A DNA stretch of 64,000 nucleotides. Origin: Weissella kandleri. Lineage in GTDB: Bacteria > Bacillota > Bacilli > Lactobacillales > Lactobacillaceae. The notes under the pieces are model-generated. The model was given only the letters and a program-made list of their open reading frames with translations, was not told the DNA's origin and did not search any database. The translations under genes and the position numbers were made by a program. The stretch is taken from positions 167,220 through 231,219 of the forward strand of contig NZ_JQBP01000001.1 in NCBI RefSeq assembly GCF_001438705.1. Direction: 5' to 3'. Positions 1-8,440 of the stretch are shown here, piece after piece (positions within the stretch are counted from its first letter, which is position 1; every line of letters starts with the position of its first letter).

Positions 1-71
1 AATCGAACCTGCACGAGATTAATCTCACATCGACCTGAACGATGCGCGTCTACCAATTCCGCCACAACGGC
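1..71 (-). tRNA. tRNA-Leu (CAG), 3' end cut by window edge
   Basis: Read on the minus strand, the sequence begins GCCGTTGTGGCGGAATTGG, the usual start of a leucine tRNA with the TGGTAGACGC D-arm. The anticodon stem CATCG/CGATG encloses the loop TTCAGGT, which gives anticodon CAG. A short variable arm (GAGATTAATCTC, self-complementary) and the start of the T-arm GGTTCGATT follow. The acceptor 3' half lies outside the window. The long variable arm fits a class II tRNA. Confidence 0.93.
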
Positions 72-204
72 TTAAAATATAAATTAAAGTTTAGCATAAA
101 TAAAATTCATCGTCTAGATTGTTACCAAATTGAAACATTAAGAATATAATAGGATTCGGTAGTTAAACACGAATTAGTAAGTAATTTTTAAAATAGTATT
201 TAAA

Positions 205-235
205 TTGCTTACCAATACACTTGATTTGGTATAAT
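205..235 (+). promoter_or_regulatory. Probable sigma-A promoter of the femX-like gene
   Basis: TTGCTT at 205-210 and a perfect TATAAT at 230-235, spaced 19 bp. An extended -10 TGG directly precedes TATAAT and compensates for the long spacer. It lies about 50 bp upstream of the start codon at 284. Confidence 0.55.
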
Positions 236-283
236 GGTGGCTACATATGTTACAGAAGCGATAGGAACCAAGGGGGAATAATA

Positions 284-1519
284 ATGATTTTTGCAGACAT
301 AAGCGATCGGCAAGATGCATGGCAGAATTTCGTTGATGCTAGCCCACGCGGAAATTTTGCCCAATCTGTGGGACAATATAAAATCCATGAAAAAGCCCAA
401 CGTAATGTTAAAATTTTAGCAGTTTTAGATGAAAATACTAATGATATTTTGATGGGTGGGCTTATTACTTGGGCACATGTCAAAATGGGACAAGCCTTTT
501 TGATGGATTATGGACCAGTTGCGATTAACTATAATGCCGATGTATTAAATTTCTTTGTGCAGAGTCTACTTGATTATGCCAAACAACGAAATGGGTTGTT
601 TTTAAAAATGACGCCGGATATGTATTATCAAAATTTTGATAATCATGGAGAAGCTTTGAGTGAACCTAATGATGATTTAATAGCTTTGTATGAAAATGCT
701 GGGCTTAAGCATCAACCCTTTCAGAACGGAATGACAACCGATGGAGTGGCCAGCTGGCAATATGTTAAAGATTTGCAAGGCTTGACAGAAGATAATGTCA
801 TGAAGTCTTACCATTCACAAGTGCAAAAAAATGTTAAGAAAGCCCGTAAATATGGTGTTACAGTCCGTTCACTTCAACGTGATGAATTACCAATGTTTCA
901 TCAAATTACAGAAGACACCAGTAATCGTCGCGGATTTCATAATAAGTCATTAACGTACTATGAACATGCTTATGATATTTATAAAGATGATGCTTATTTT
1001 ATGGTTGCAGAAGTGAATTTAAGAGATTATTTGGCGAAAGTAGAACAAGAATTACAAACTGTGCAAAATAAGCGTGATAAATTAGCTCTAAAAAAAGATA
1101 ATGAAAAACAGGTTCTTAATTTAGATAATCAGATTAAATCGTTACACAAAAGGGTGGCGACGGCGAGAAAGATGTTAGCCGATAGTGCCAATGATGTCGC
1201 TATATTATCAGCTGCAATGTTCATTATTACTCCGCAAGAAGTTAGTTATCTTTTCGGCGGATCATATCAAGAGTACGCCGACTTTTATGGCCCTCAATCA
1301 ATTCAAGATTACATGATTCGCGAAGGAATCCGGCGTCAAATTCCACTATATAATTTCTTGGGAATTGCTGGTAAATTTGATGGATCTGATGGTGTATTTG
1401 AATTTAAAACGCGGTTTGGTGGTTATGCTCAGTTGATGCTGGGAAGCTTTGAGATGCCGGTCTTACCAACGCGTTATCGGGTCTATCGGTTCTTAAAAAA
1501 ATTAATCGGACGCGGTTAG
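284..1519 (+). CDS. FemA/FemX-family peptidoglycan branching aminoacyltransferase
   Basis: Likely adds an amino acid from aminoacyl-tRNA to the lysine side chain of the cell-wall precursor, building the interpeptide bridge on the cytoplasmic side. The 411-residue product has the FemABX layout. Two GNAT-like halves are interrupted near residues 240-300 by a Lys/Glu-rich antiparallel coiled coil, the FemA-type helical arm. The C-terminal half contains YLFGGSYQEYADFYGPQ and YNFLGIAGKFDGSDGVFEFKTRFGG, which match the family pattern. ATG 284 was chosen over an in-frame upstream TTG because AAGGGGG lies 8 bp before it. The single-domain FemX of Weissella viridescens is shorter and, from memory, lacks the arm. 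This gene is therefore closer to FemA or MurM, and it may add the second residue of the bridge or be the only such enzyme. The amino acid it uses cannot be read from sequence. Confidence 0.87.
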   Translation: MIFADISDRQDAWQNFVDASPRGNFAQSVGQYKIHEKAQRNVKILAVLDENTNDILMGGLITWAHVKMGQAFLMDYGPVAINYNADVLNFFVQSLLDYAKQRNGLFLKMTPDMYYQNFDNHGEALSEPNDDLIALYENAGLKHQPFQNGMTTDGVASWQYVKDLQGLTEDNVMKSYHSQVQKNVKKARKYGVTVRSLQRDELPMFHQITEDTSNRRGFHNKSLTYYEHAYDIYKDDAYFMVAEVNLRDYLAKVEQELQTVQNKRDKLALKKDNEKQVLNLDNQIKSLHKRVATARKMLADSANDVAILSAAMFIITPQEVSYLFGGSYQEYADFYGPQSIQDYMIREGIRRQIPLYNFLGIAGKFDGSDGVFEFKTRFGGYAQLMLGSFEMPVLPTRYRVYRFLKKLIGRG

Positions 1520-1603
1520 GAATAAATTAGTTATTAACAAAAAGATGGGAGAGGTTGCTGAGCCAAGACTTTGATGTTCAGTTTGAAATTACTTGATAAA
1601 AAT

Positions 1604-1676
1604 AAGCCAGAAGTATTTGCGGTGTATCCTGAAAGTTACTGTAACTTTTTGGGTACACCGCAATTTCTGGCTTTTT
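1604..1676 (+). terminator. Long two-tier terminator hairpin
   Basis: An outer stem (AGCCAGAA...TTGCGGTGTA with TACACCGCAA..TTCTGGCT) carries an inner perfect stem AAAGTTAC/GTAACTTT and is followed by TTTTT. It also has an A-run on its left, so it could stop transcription from both sides. It lies in the 255-bp gap between the femX-like gene and radC. I see nothing else there. Confidence 0.75.
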
Positions 1677-1774
1677 AGTTAGAGGTCTCAGATGATGATC
1701 AAAAATTAATTTGTGGTATTAAGTAAGAAAAAGGTTCTTATTTAGTAAGACCACTCAATTATGGAGGATTTCAA

Positions 1775-2152
1775 ATGACTAGGACTGAGCACCTTATTGA
1801 GGAATATCAAAAGCAACTTGGTTATTATCCCCAAGAAGAATGTTGGATTATATTTTTAAATTCACAAATGAATGTATTGGGACGACAGTTAATTGCGCGG
1901 GGCGATTTAACACATGTTACCGTCCACCCACGCGATGTTTTTCGGGGCGCAGTGGCTATTAATGCTTATTGCTTTATTATTTTGCATAACCACCCCAGCG
2001 GAAATAAGACACCTTCAATGGCGGATTTAAGAGTAGCACGTCAATTGATGGTTTGTGGTGAAATTATGCAAATTCATCTTTGCGATTTTTGGATATTAAC
2101 CGCCCACGATCATTATAGTTTTCACGAACAGGGAATATTGAAAAAACAATAG
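1775..2152 (+). CDS. radC: RadC-like JAB/MPN-domain protein, short form
   Basis: The 125-residue protein consists almost only of the RadC JAB1/MPN metalloprotease-like domain. The JAMM motif is intact: a Glu in PQEECW near residue 21, then HNHPSGNKTPSMAD with both histidines and the aspartate that would bind zinc. Full-length RadC proteins are about 210-230 residues and begin with helix-hairpin-helix elements, which are absent here. The start ATG has a strong GGAGGA 7 bp upstream, and no homologous coding sequence appears before it. The role of RadC remains unclear despite the old DNA-repair name. In many lactobacilli radC sits just before mreB, as here. Confidence 0.85.
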   Translation: MTRTEHLIEEYQKQLGYYPQEECWIIFLNSQMNVLGRQLIARGDLTHVTVHPRDVFRGAVAINAYCFIILHNHPSGNKTPSMADLRVARQLMVCGEIMQIHLCDFWILTAHDHYSFHEQGILKKQ

Positions 2153-2278
2153 GTCGAAAAAAGATACAAAATTCGAGAATGAATGCGTTTTCAGACATTG
2201 CATTTACACGAACTATTATGCTAAAATTTAAGTTATTAGTGATTATAGAAATAAATATAAGAAAAGTGGGTGAGTGCT

Positions 2279-3286
2279 GTGTTTTCATTTGGAACTCGAA
2301 ATGTAGGAATTGATTTAGGGACTGCAAATACACTTGTCTACATCGAGGGTAAAGGTATTGTGCTACGCGAACCCACGGTGGTAGCCAGGAATAAAGAAAC
2401 AAACCAGGTTGTAGCTGTAGGTGCAGTTGCTAAAGATATGTTAGGACGAACTCCTGGTTCAATCAAAGCAATTCGCCCAATGCGTGATGGGGTGATTGCA
2501 GATTATGATACAACGGTTGAAATGTTAAAGCATTATTTAGGAACTGCTTTGGCCGGCCATGGAGGAAAACCTTACGTGACGATTGGTGTGCCTTCTGGGG
2601 TAACTGCCGTGGAAAAGCGCGCAGTTATTGATGCGGCACGGGTGGCTGGCGCTAAGGATGCTTATGTAATTGAAGAGCCTTATGCCGCTGCGGTCGGAGC
2701 TGGTTTGCCGGTAATGGAGCCAACGGGATCGATGGTTGTCGATATGGGTGGGGGAACTACTGATGTTGCGACTATTTCATTAGGTGGAATTGTATCATCA
2801 CGGTCAATTCGAATGGCTGGCGATCGATTAGATGAAGCAGTTTCAACTTACATTCGTCAAAAATATTCTGTATTAATTGGTGAGCAAACTGCTGAACGCC
2901 TAAAGATTGAAATTGGTTCGGCTGATATTGAGGTAGCAAAAGAGATGCCTTCAAGTAATATTCGAGGACGTGATTTGGTCACCGGATTGCCAAAGACGAT
3001 CGAAGTTACCGCTGTTGATGTGGCAACGGCAATGCGTGATGTCATCGCAGATATCGTAACGGCGATTAAAGAAACTTTGGAAGAAACTTCTCCAGAAATT
3101 GCGGCTGATATTATTGACCATGGAATTGTTTTGACGGGTGGTGGTGCTTTGTTGAAACATATCGATACAACTATTTCAGAACAAACCAAGGTGCCAGTCT
3201 TTGTGGCCTCAGACCCACTTGAAGCCGTCGCAGTTGGAACTGGCGAAGCATTGAAGTCAATTGAAGTATTGAAAAACAACTATTAG
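2279..3286 (+). CDS. mreB: Rod-shape determining protein MreB (actin-like)
   Basis: An actin-fold ATPase that forms membrane-associated filaments and directs lateral wall synthesis by the elongasome. The phosphate-1 loop GIDLGTANT, the phosphate-2 segment [12 protein letters not shown] and the adenosine motif VLTGGGALL are all present. Its 335 residues match the family length. GTG 2279 ([14 protein letters not shown]) is preferred over GTG 2270, three codons upstream. It has GGTGAG at the right distance and aligns with the usual MreB N-terminus (MFGIGARDLGIDLG in Bacillus). mreC follows after 49 bp. If the cell is a coccobacillus or short rod, MreB fits. Confidence 0.95.
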   Translation: MFSFGTRNVGIDLGTANTLVYIEGKGIVLREPTVVARNKETNQVVAVGAVAKDMLGRTPGSIKAIRPMRDGVIADYDTTVEMLKHYLGTALAGHGGKPYVTIGVPSGVTAVEKRAVIDAARVAGAKDAYVIEEPYAAAVGAGLPVMEPTGSMVVDMGGGTTDVATISLGGIVSSRSIRMAGDRLDEAVSTYIRQKYSVLIGEQTAERLKIEIGSADIEVAKEMPSSNIRGRDLVTGLPKTIEVTAVDVATAMRDVIADIVTAIKETLEETSPEIAADIIDHGIVLTGGGALLKHIDTTISEQTKVPVFVASDPLEAVAVGTGEALKSIEVLKNNY

Positions 3287-3335
3287 AGATAAGCTAAAAT
3301 TTGGTTGGACGTAAAGGCTGGTAAGGGCATTTAAT

Positions 3336-4184
3336 ATGAAAAAAGTATTTACTGCACGTCGATTGGTCGTTGGGGTGTTTATTGCAATGATTACCGTTGG
3401 GGTCCTGACGTTAAGCTCATATTCATTGCGTTCAGATAAAAGTCCTTCGTTACCTAACCGAATTGTCAATGACATTACGGGATGGATCTCAAACGTGGCC
3501 GCTATACCATTAGGTGGTGTTAGTCACGGTTTTGATAGCGTTGGTAACTTAATGAGCACGTACCAAGAAAATCAACAAATGAATTCTAAAGTGGATGAAT
3601 TGGCGCAAGCGAAAGTACAATTACAGGTAACTAAAGCTGAAAATAAAGATTTAAAGGAACAATTAAAACTGGATGATACGCTAACCGATTATTCCGTTGT
3701 GAATGCTTCTGTGATTTCACGTTCACCAGTTAATTGGCAATCACAGTTGATTATTAACCAAGGCTCAAACGCTGGAATTAAGAAAAATATGCCAGTGATG
3801 GGTTCGGGTGGCTTAATTGGTCGTATTTCAAGAGTTGATACTACCAGCTCGAAGGTTGAATTGCTATCCGATAATAGTCAAACGGCCGATCGGTTTGCCA
3901 TTCGAATTGTTGCCGACGATAATAAATTCGTTGATGGTTTGATTACCGGCTTTGACCAAGGTAAAAATAAAATTTTGATGGAATATGTCACTTCGGATGC
4001 AGATATTAAACCAGGTGATAAAGTTGCTACCTCAGGATTGGGCGGAGTAACGCCAGCTGGCCTTTATGTTGGTGAAGTTAGCTCCGTTGAAGCTAATGAT
4101 TATGGTTTGTCAAAGAAGATTTATATTAAACCTTCAACTGATTTTAACAATATTCCAATGGTATCAGTTGCAATTCCTAAATAA
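3336..4184 (+). CDS. mreC: Rod-shape determining protein MreC
   Basis: A membrane-anchored elongasome component that links cytoplasmic MreB to the periplasmic-side wall synthases. The 282-residue protein has one N-terminal membrane segment (about residues 10-28), a coiled coil near 75-110 (QENQQMNSKVDELAQAKVQ), then the MreC beta-barrel region with the conserved VISRSPVNW and GLIGRI. It forms an operon with mreB. The usual third member, mreD, is not found: the next gene is a TauE/SafE exporter, with hairpins in between. Confidence 0.93.
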   Translation: MKKVFTARRLVVGVFIAMITVGVLTLSSYSLRSDKSPSLPNRIVNDITGWISNVAAIPLGGVSHGFDSVGNLMSTYQENQQMNSKVDELAQAKVQLQVTKAENKDLKEQLKLDDTLTDYSVVNASVISRSPVNWQSQLIINQGSNAGIKKNMPVMGSGGLIGRISRVDTTSSKVELLSDNSQTADRFAIRIVADDNKFVDGLITGFDQGKNKILMEYVTSDADIKPGDKVATSGLGGVTPAGLYVGEVSSVEANDYGLSKKIYIKPSTDFNNIPMVSVAIPK

Positions 4185-4233
4185 TTAAAAATAAAAAATA
4201 AGTTAATTAACAATAGCTTATTTTCTACAAAGG

Positions 4234-4254
4234 GTCGATTTTTATCGACTTTTT
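4234..4254 (+). terminator. Terminator after mreBC
   Basis: GTCGAT TTTT ATCGAC followed by TTTTT. A second weak stem (AATAAG/CTTATT) precedes it. Confidence 0.7.
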
Positions 4255-4285
4255 ATTTGCATAAATTAAGGAATAGGAGATAAAA

Positions 4286-5125
4286 ATGATAACACAAGCA
4301 GTCATTATGTTAGTAGTTGGAGTCTTTGCCGGTTTGTTAGGCTCGATATTAGGTCTAGGTGGTGGAATTATTATTACCCCCGTTTTAACGTTAATGGGGA
4401 TTGATATTAAATATGCGATTGCTGCTTCAATTGTTGCGGTAATTGCGACTTCTTCGGGTTCAGCAATCGCTTTTTTGAAAGATGATGTTTTGAATTTGCG
4501 AGTTGCGATGTTCTTGGAAATCTTTACGACTTTGGGAGCGTTGATTGGAGCCATGTTAACTGGCATCGTTGACGGGACGGTATTGTATTTCTTATTTGGG
4601 GCCTTGTTGGTATTTCAGGCTTGGAATATGTGGCGTAAATTATTTCACCCAGCCGTGGATTCAGCAGCAGTTCAACCTGATCCGCTTGCTGAAAAGCTTC
4701 AGTTAGACAATTCTTATTATGATAAAAATCTAGGAAAACAAGTGATATATCATTTACAAAATATACCTGGTGGTTCAGCGGTTATGTTTGGAGCGGGAAT
4801 TGCTTCAGGGTTGTTAGGAATTGGTTCTGGAGCGTTTAAGGTGATGGCGATGGATGGTGTTATGAAAATGCCTTTGAAGCCTTCAACATCAACTTCAAAT
4901 TTGATGATGGGGGTAACTGCTGCGGCTTCAGCTGTTATCTATTTCTTTAGCGGGATGCTTCAGCCAGTTATTGCAGTACCGATTGCAATTGGAATTATTG
5001 GTGGATCGTCAGTGGGTGCGCGCTTGATGCAATATTTGCCAGCGAAAAGAATTCGACAAATCTTTATTCCAGTCGTTTTGTTGATGGCATTGCAATTGAT
5101 TTTGAAAGGGTTAGGTTTAGATTAA
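4286..5125 (+). CDS. TauE/SafE-family membrane transporter (sulfite/anion exporter type)
   Basis: A 279-residue integral membrane protein. It has two related halves, each starting with a glycine-rich motif typical of the TauE/SafE (DUF81) family: LGSILGLGGGIIITPVL near residue 20 and SGLLGIGSGAFKVMAMD near residue 175. About eight hydrophobic segments are visible. The family exports sulfite, sulfoacetate and other anions, and the substrate cannot be predicted here. It overlaps the next gene by one base (TAATG), so the two are translationally coupled. The RBS AGGAGA lies before the ATG. Confidence 0.85.
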   Translation: MITQAVIMLVVGVFAGLLGSILGLGGGIIITPVLTLMGIDIKYAIAASIVAVIATSSGSAIAFLKDDVLNLRVAMFLEIFTTLGALIGAMLTGIVDGTVLYFLFGALLVFQAWNMWRKLFHPAVDSAAVQPDPLAEKLQLDNSYYDKNLGKQVIYHLQNIPGGSAVMFGAGIASGLLGIGSGAFKVMAMDGVMKMPLKPSTSTSNLMMGVTAAASAVIYFFSGMLQPVIAVPIAIGIIGGSSVGARLMQYLPAKRIRQIFIPVVLLMALQLILKGLGLD

Positions 5126-5484
5126 TGAAGGATGAAATCGAACGCTTAGATATTTTAATTGGGAAAATTTTACGCTTTGGAGTTGCAATCTCTTTGGTAT
5201 TAATGGCGGTGGGGGCAGTTTTGTTAGTGTTTAAAAATCGGAATGCGGTTATGCCATACTTTAATTATCTTAGCTTGCACAGCTTGATCCAAGGAATGTT
5301 GCGGTTACAACCCAACGCCTGGTTTATGGGCGGGATGTTGACTTTGATCTTAACCCCTGTTTTACGAGTGATTAGTTCCATCTTTGTCTTTGCGCAAGTT
5401 AAAGATTGGCGGTATGTCTTAATCACGAGTATTGTCTTGGTGATCTTGTTGATTGCTATTTTATTTGGGGTAAAAGCAGCTTAA
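5125..5484 (+). CDS. DUF1634 membrane protein, partner of the TauE/SafE gene
   Basis: A 119-residue protein with three hydrophobic segments, near residues 17-35, 65-85 and 92-113. The spacing and the conserved region GMLTLILTPVLRVISSIF fit the DUF1634 family, which is regularly encoded next to TauE/SafE exporters. The start codon shares its A with the stop codon of the upstream gene, so the two are co-translated and probably act as one transport unit. Function unknown. Confidence 0.8.
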   Translation: MKDEIERLDILIGKILRFGVAISLVLMAVGAVLLVFKNRNAVMPYFNYLSLHSLIQGMLRLQPNAWFMGGMLTLILTPVLRVISSIFVFAQVKDWRYVLITSIVLVILLIAILFGVKAA

Positions 5485-5570
5485 TCAAATTCAGATTCCG
5501 AAAAATACAAGAGTTGGGTATAAAACCATGGATATTGTAGTAATAAATATGGATGAAATGGATTATTGTC

Positions 5571-5599
5571 TTGACAGTTAGTCAATATATTATTATAAT
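5571..5599 (+). promoter_or_regulatory. Consensus sigma-A promoter of lysP
   Basis: TTGACA at 5571-5576 and TATAAT at 5594-5599 with a 17-bp spacer, a perfect match to the vegetative consensus. Transcription would start near 5606, just before the riboswitch aptamer. Confidence 0.85.
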
Positions 5600-5618
5600 T
5601 AAATTCTAATAAATAAAG

Positions 5619-5838
5619 AATAGAGGTCGCAGTGAACAAGATTAGCTGGTGGAGTCGATAGACGAGAAAGCCAGTGAAAGGGAACATTGCCGAAACAAGG
5701 GGATAGATATATCTTTTTGTTGGTCCAGACGCCAATAACGGTTGGATTGTCGTAATGAAACACATTGCGGAGCGCTATCGATAAAATGATTTCGACATTT
5801 TTAGTCCGCGGCCTGTGTGTTTTCAGGTCGCGTTTTTT
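5619..5838 (+). ncRNA. Lysine riboswitch (L-box) with terminator expression platform
   Basis: The aptamer runs from about 5619 to 5782. It carries the L-box landmarks in order: ATAGAGGTCGC, GAAAGCC, GAAAGGG(A)ACATTGCCGAAAC, GTTGGTCC and a closing GCGCTATC that pairs with the 5' GATAG-like strand. The order and wording match the Bacillus lysC leader. Downstream, GCGGCCTG (5808-5815) pairs with CAGGTCGC (5824-5831) and is followed by TTTTTT, giving an intrinsic terminator. With lysine bound, the terminator should form and switch off the permease gene that follows. The rest of the 404-bp gap holds only the promoter. Confidence 0.9.
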
Positions 5839-5888
5839 ATTTATTAATTTGATGAGACAATGTGATAATCCGCAAGGGAGGAAATCAA

Positions 5889-7364
5889 ATGGAACAAAAT
5901 GCTGATCAAGGCGGGGGAAAGCTAAAGCGAACGATGAAAACGCGGCATTTAGCCATGATTTCGTTAGGGGGAACGTTGGGGACTGGATTGTTTGTGACGT
6001 CTGGTGCGACAATCTCACAAGCAGGGCCAATGGGCGCGTTGGTGGCTTATGCTGTAATGGGGATGATGGTTTTCTTTTTGATGACCTCTTTAGGTGAAAT
6101 GGCCACTAATAATCCGGTATCGGGCTCGTTTTCCGTCTATGCTAATGATTATGTTGAACCCGCTTTTGGCTTTGCAATGGGCTGGAATTATTGGTTTAAC
6201 TGGGCAATTACGGTAGCCGTCGAAGCCTCAACGGTGGGGGTAGTCATGAGCTTTTGGTATCCCAATATTCCGACATGGATTTGGTCGGCATTAGTGTTGA
6301 CCTTGATTACCGCGATTAATTTAATGTCGGCTAAAACGTATGGAGAAACTGAATTTTGGATGTCCATGGTGAAAGTGATTGCCGTGCTAGCCTTCCTAGC
6401 CATTGGCGTTTTGATGATTTTTGGTGCCTTTACGTATCAACCAGATGTTGTGCGTAATTTGAGTGCGGGGGGGCATCATGGTTTTGTCGGCGGAATTAAT
6501 GGAATCCTAGCTGTCTTCATGGTTGCTGGCTTTTCTTTTCAAGGGACAGAATTAATTGGGATTGCAGCAGGTGAGTCAGAAAACCCAAGCGAATCAATTC
6601 CTAAATCTATTCGCCAAGTTTTTTGGCGGATTCTTCTCTTTTATATCTGTTCAATCTTTATCATTGGGGCAATTATCTACTATAAAGATCCAAATCTGTT
6701 AAACGCATCAGAAAATAATGTTGCCGTATCACCATTTACTTTGGTCTTTAAGCGCGCAGGGTTTGCGGCAGCGGCATCATTGATGAATGCGGTGATTTTG
6801 ACCGCAGTCATTTCTTCGGCAAATTCAGGAGTTTATGCTTCTTCACGTATGTTATGGTCGATGGGTGAAACCGGCTTAGCACCTAAAATTTTTGGGAAAG
6901 TCAATAACCGAACGGGGGTTCCAGTTCCAGCGGTGTTAGCTACTGTTTTTGTAGGATTACTGACATTTTTGACGGCCATTTTAGGTCCACATGTTTATTA
7001 CTATTTGGTGGCAGCCTCTGGTTTGTCGGGATTCATTGCTTGGATGGGAATTGCCTTGTCCCATTATCGTTTCCGGCGCGCACTGGTTAAGCAAGGTTAT
7101 TCAACGCAAAATTTGAAGTATCACGCTAAATGGTTCCCAGTTGGTCCGCTATTAGCTTTGGCTTTGAGTATTGTAGTAGTGTTGGGGCAAGATTTGGCGG
7201 CTTTCCGAGGGTCAATTTCGCAATGGAATTGGGAAGGAATTATTACCACTTATATGGCAATTCCATTATTCTTCATTTTTTATTTTGGCTATAAGTGGCG
7301 GCACCATTCACATGTTCGGGCGTTAGAAGAAATTGATTTAGGCGCATTGACGCAAAAAAAGTAA
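5889..7364 (+). CDS. lysP: Lysine-specific permease, APC superfamily
   Basis: A proton-coupled amino acid importer of 491 residues with 12 predicted membrane segments. The N-terminal TRHLAMISLGGTLGTGLFVTSG is the hallmark of the APC/LysP group (unwound TM1 with the GxGIG-like substrate-binding turn). GWNYWFNWAITVAVE and SSANSGVYASSRMLWSMGETGLAPK are also typical. ATG 5889 follows AAGGGAGG by 7 bp. An in-frame GTG 27 bp upstream would place the RBS inside the gene and is rejected. The lysine riboswitch directly upstream supports lysine as the substrate, because this RNA class senses lysine and controls biosynthesis or uptake genes. Confidence 0.93.
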   Translation: MEQNADQGGGKLKRTMKTRHLAMISLGGTLGTGLFVTSGATISQAGPMGALVAYAVMGMMVFFLMTSLGEMATNNPVSGSFSVYANDYVEPAFGFAMGWNYWFNWAITVAVEASTVGVVMSFWYPNIPTWIWSALVLTLITAINLMSAKTYGETEFWMSMVKVIAVLAFLAIGVLMIFGAFTYQPDVVRNLSAGGHHGFVGGINGILAVFMVAGFSFQGTELIGIAAGESENPSESIPKSIRQVFWRILLFYICSIFIIGAIIYYKDPNLLNASENNVAVSPFTLVFKRAGFAAAASLMNAVILTAVISSANSGVYASSRMLWSMGETGLAPKIFGKVNNRTGVPVPAVLATVFVGLLTFLTAILGPHVYYYLVAASGLSGFIAWMGIALSHYRFRRALVKQGYSTQNLKYHAKWFPVGPLLALALSIVVVLGQDLAAFRGSISQWNWEGIITTYMAIPLFFIFYFGYKWRHHSHVRALEEIDLGALTQKK

Positions 7365-7374
7365 ATTAAAAGTT

Positions 7375-7397
7375 TGAGCTGCTTCGGCGGTTTTTTT
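7375..7397 (+). terminator. Terminator after lysP
   Basis: AGCTGC TTCG GCGGTT followed by a run of seven T. It has a UUCG tetraloop and a six-pair stem with G-U pairs. Confidence 0.6.
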
Positions 7398-7482
7398 GTT
7401 ATCAAATGGAGTAAGATGATTGCGACGCCCTAAACGAATATGGTATTCTTAGACATAATTAATAATAAAGGTGGTTGTTTGA

Positions 7483-8439
7483 ATGAATTGGCATACGATT
7501 GCGGTTGAAAGTCAAACCGAAGCAGTAGAAGCGGTCAGTAATATTTTAATGGAAGCTGGGGCGGAAGGTATTCAGATTGAAGATGCAGCCGATGTCGAAA
7601 ATTTCCAACCTAATGATGCAACGGTGATGATTGATTGGTCAACGGTGGACCATCGAGCGTCCGGAGCGAAAATTATCGGTTATTTTGAACAAAGCGTTCC
7701 TGTTCATGAATTGGCGTTGGATATTCAAAGCCGGGTGCAAAATTTAACGACATTTGGTTTAGATCCGCACCCCGGTACGGTGACGGTGCAATTGGTTAAA
7801 GATGAAGACTGGGCGACTGAATGGCAAAAATATTATCGTCCAGTGCGGGTAACGCGCCAATTGTCGGTTGTTCCTAAATGGGAACAGTATCAACCGGAAA
7901 ATCCTTTAGAGCAGCAGATTATTCTAGATCCTGGTCTGGCTTTTGGAACTGGGACGCACCCCACAACACAATTAATGTTGCAAGCATTAGAGATTGTTGT
8001 GCGGGGAGATGAAAGGTTACTAGACGTAGGGACGGGTTCAGGCGTTTTGAGTATTGCCGCTAAATTAATGGGGGTTAAAGACGTAGTGGCTACTGATATT
8101 GACGAAGTCGCCGTTAAGTCTGCCCAAACGAATTTAGATTTGAATCCTGTTGCACAAGATGTGCAGGTCTTTGCGAGCGATTTATTACAGGATGTTCCCG
8201 CCCAGCAATTTGAGATTGTAGTCGCCAACATGTTGACGGAAGTCTTGTTACCACTTATCCCTGATGTTGAAAATTACTTAAACCCAGCTGGTTATTTCTT
8301 GTTATCAGGAATTTACTATGACAAAATTAACGCGATTATAGAAGCATTGCATCAAGCCAATTATCAGGTTGAAGAAACCCTGCATCGAGGAGATTGGTAC
8401 GGGATTATTTGTCGGCTAAAACCAGAAGCGGAGCGTTAA
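7483..8439 (+). CDS. prmA: Ribosomal protein L11 methyltransferase
   Basis: Methylates ribosomal protein L11 using S-adenosylmethionine. The 318-residue protein has the PrmA N-terminal L11-recognition domain (about 1-110), the linker motif KDEDWATEWQKYYRPV, then DPGLAFGTGTHPTT and the SAM-binding LLDVGTGSGVLSIAA. VANMLTEVL corresponds to motif IV. RBS AAAGGTGG lies 7 bp before the ATG. rsmE starts one base after its stop, the standard prmA-rsmE pair of Firmicutes. Confidence 0.96.
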   Translation: MNWHTIAVESQTEAVEAVSNILMEAGAEGIQIEDAADVENFQPNDATVMIDWSTVDHRASGAKIIGYFEQSVPVHELALDIQSRVQNLTTFGLDPHPGTVTVQLVKDEDWATEWQKYYRPVRVTRQLSVVPKWEQYQPENPLEQQIILDPGLAFGTGTHPTTQLMLQALEIVVRGDERLLDVGTGSGVLSIAAKLMGVKDVVATDIDEVAVKSAQTNLDLNPVAQDVQVFASDLLQDVPAQQFEIVVANMLTEVLLPLIPDVENYLNPAGYFLLSGIYYDKINAIIEALHQANYQVEETLHRGDWYGIICRLKPEAER

Positions 8440-8440
8440 T

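Noticed and set aside
2064-2402. Minus-strand open frame of 112 codons across the radC end and mreB start
   Set aside because: It lies antisense to two recognised genes, has no RBS and its translation is low-complexity with no family pattern.
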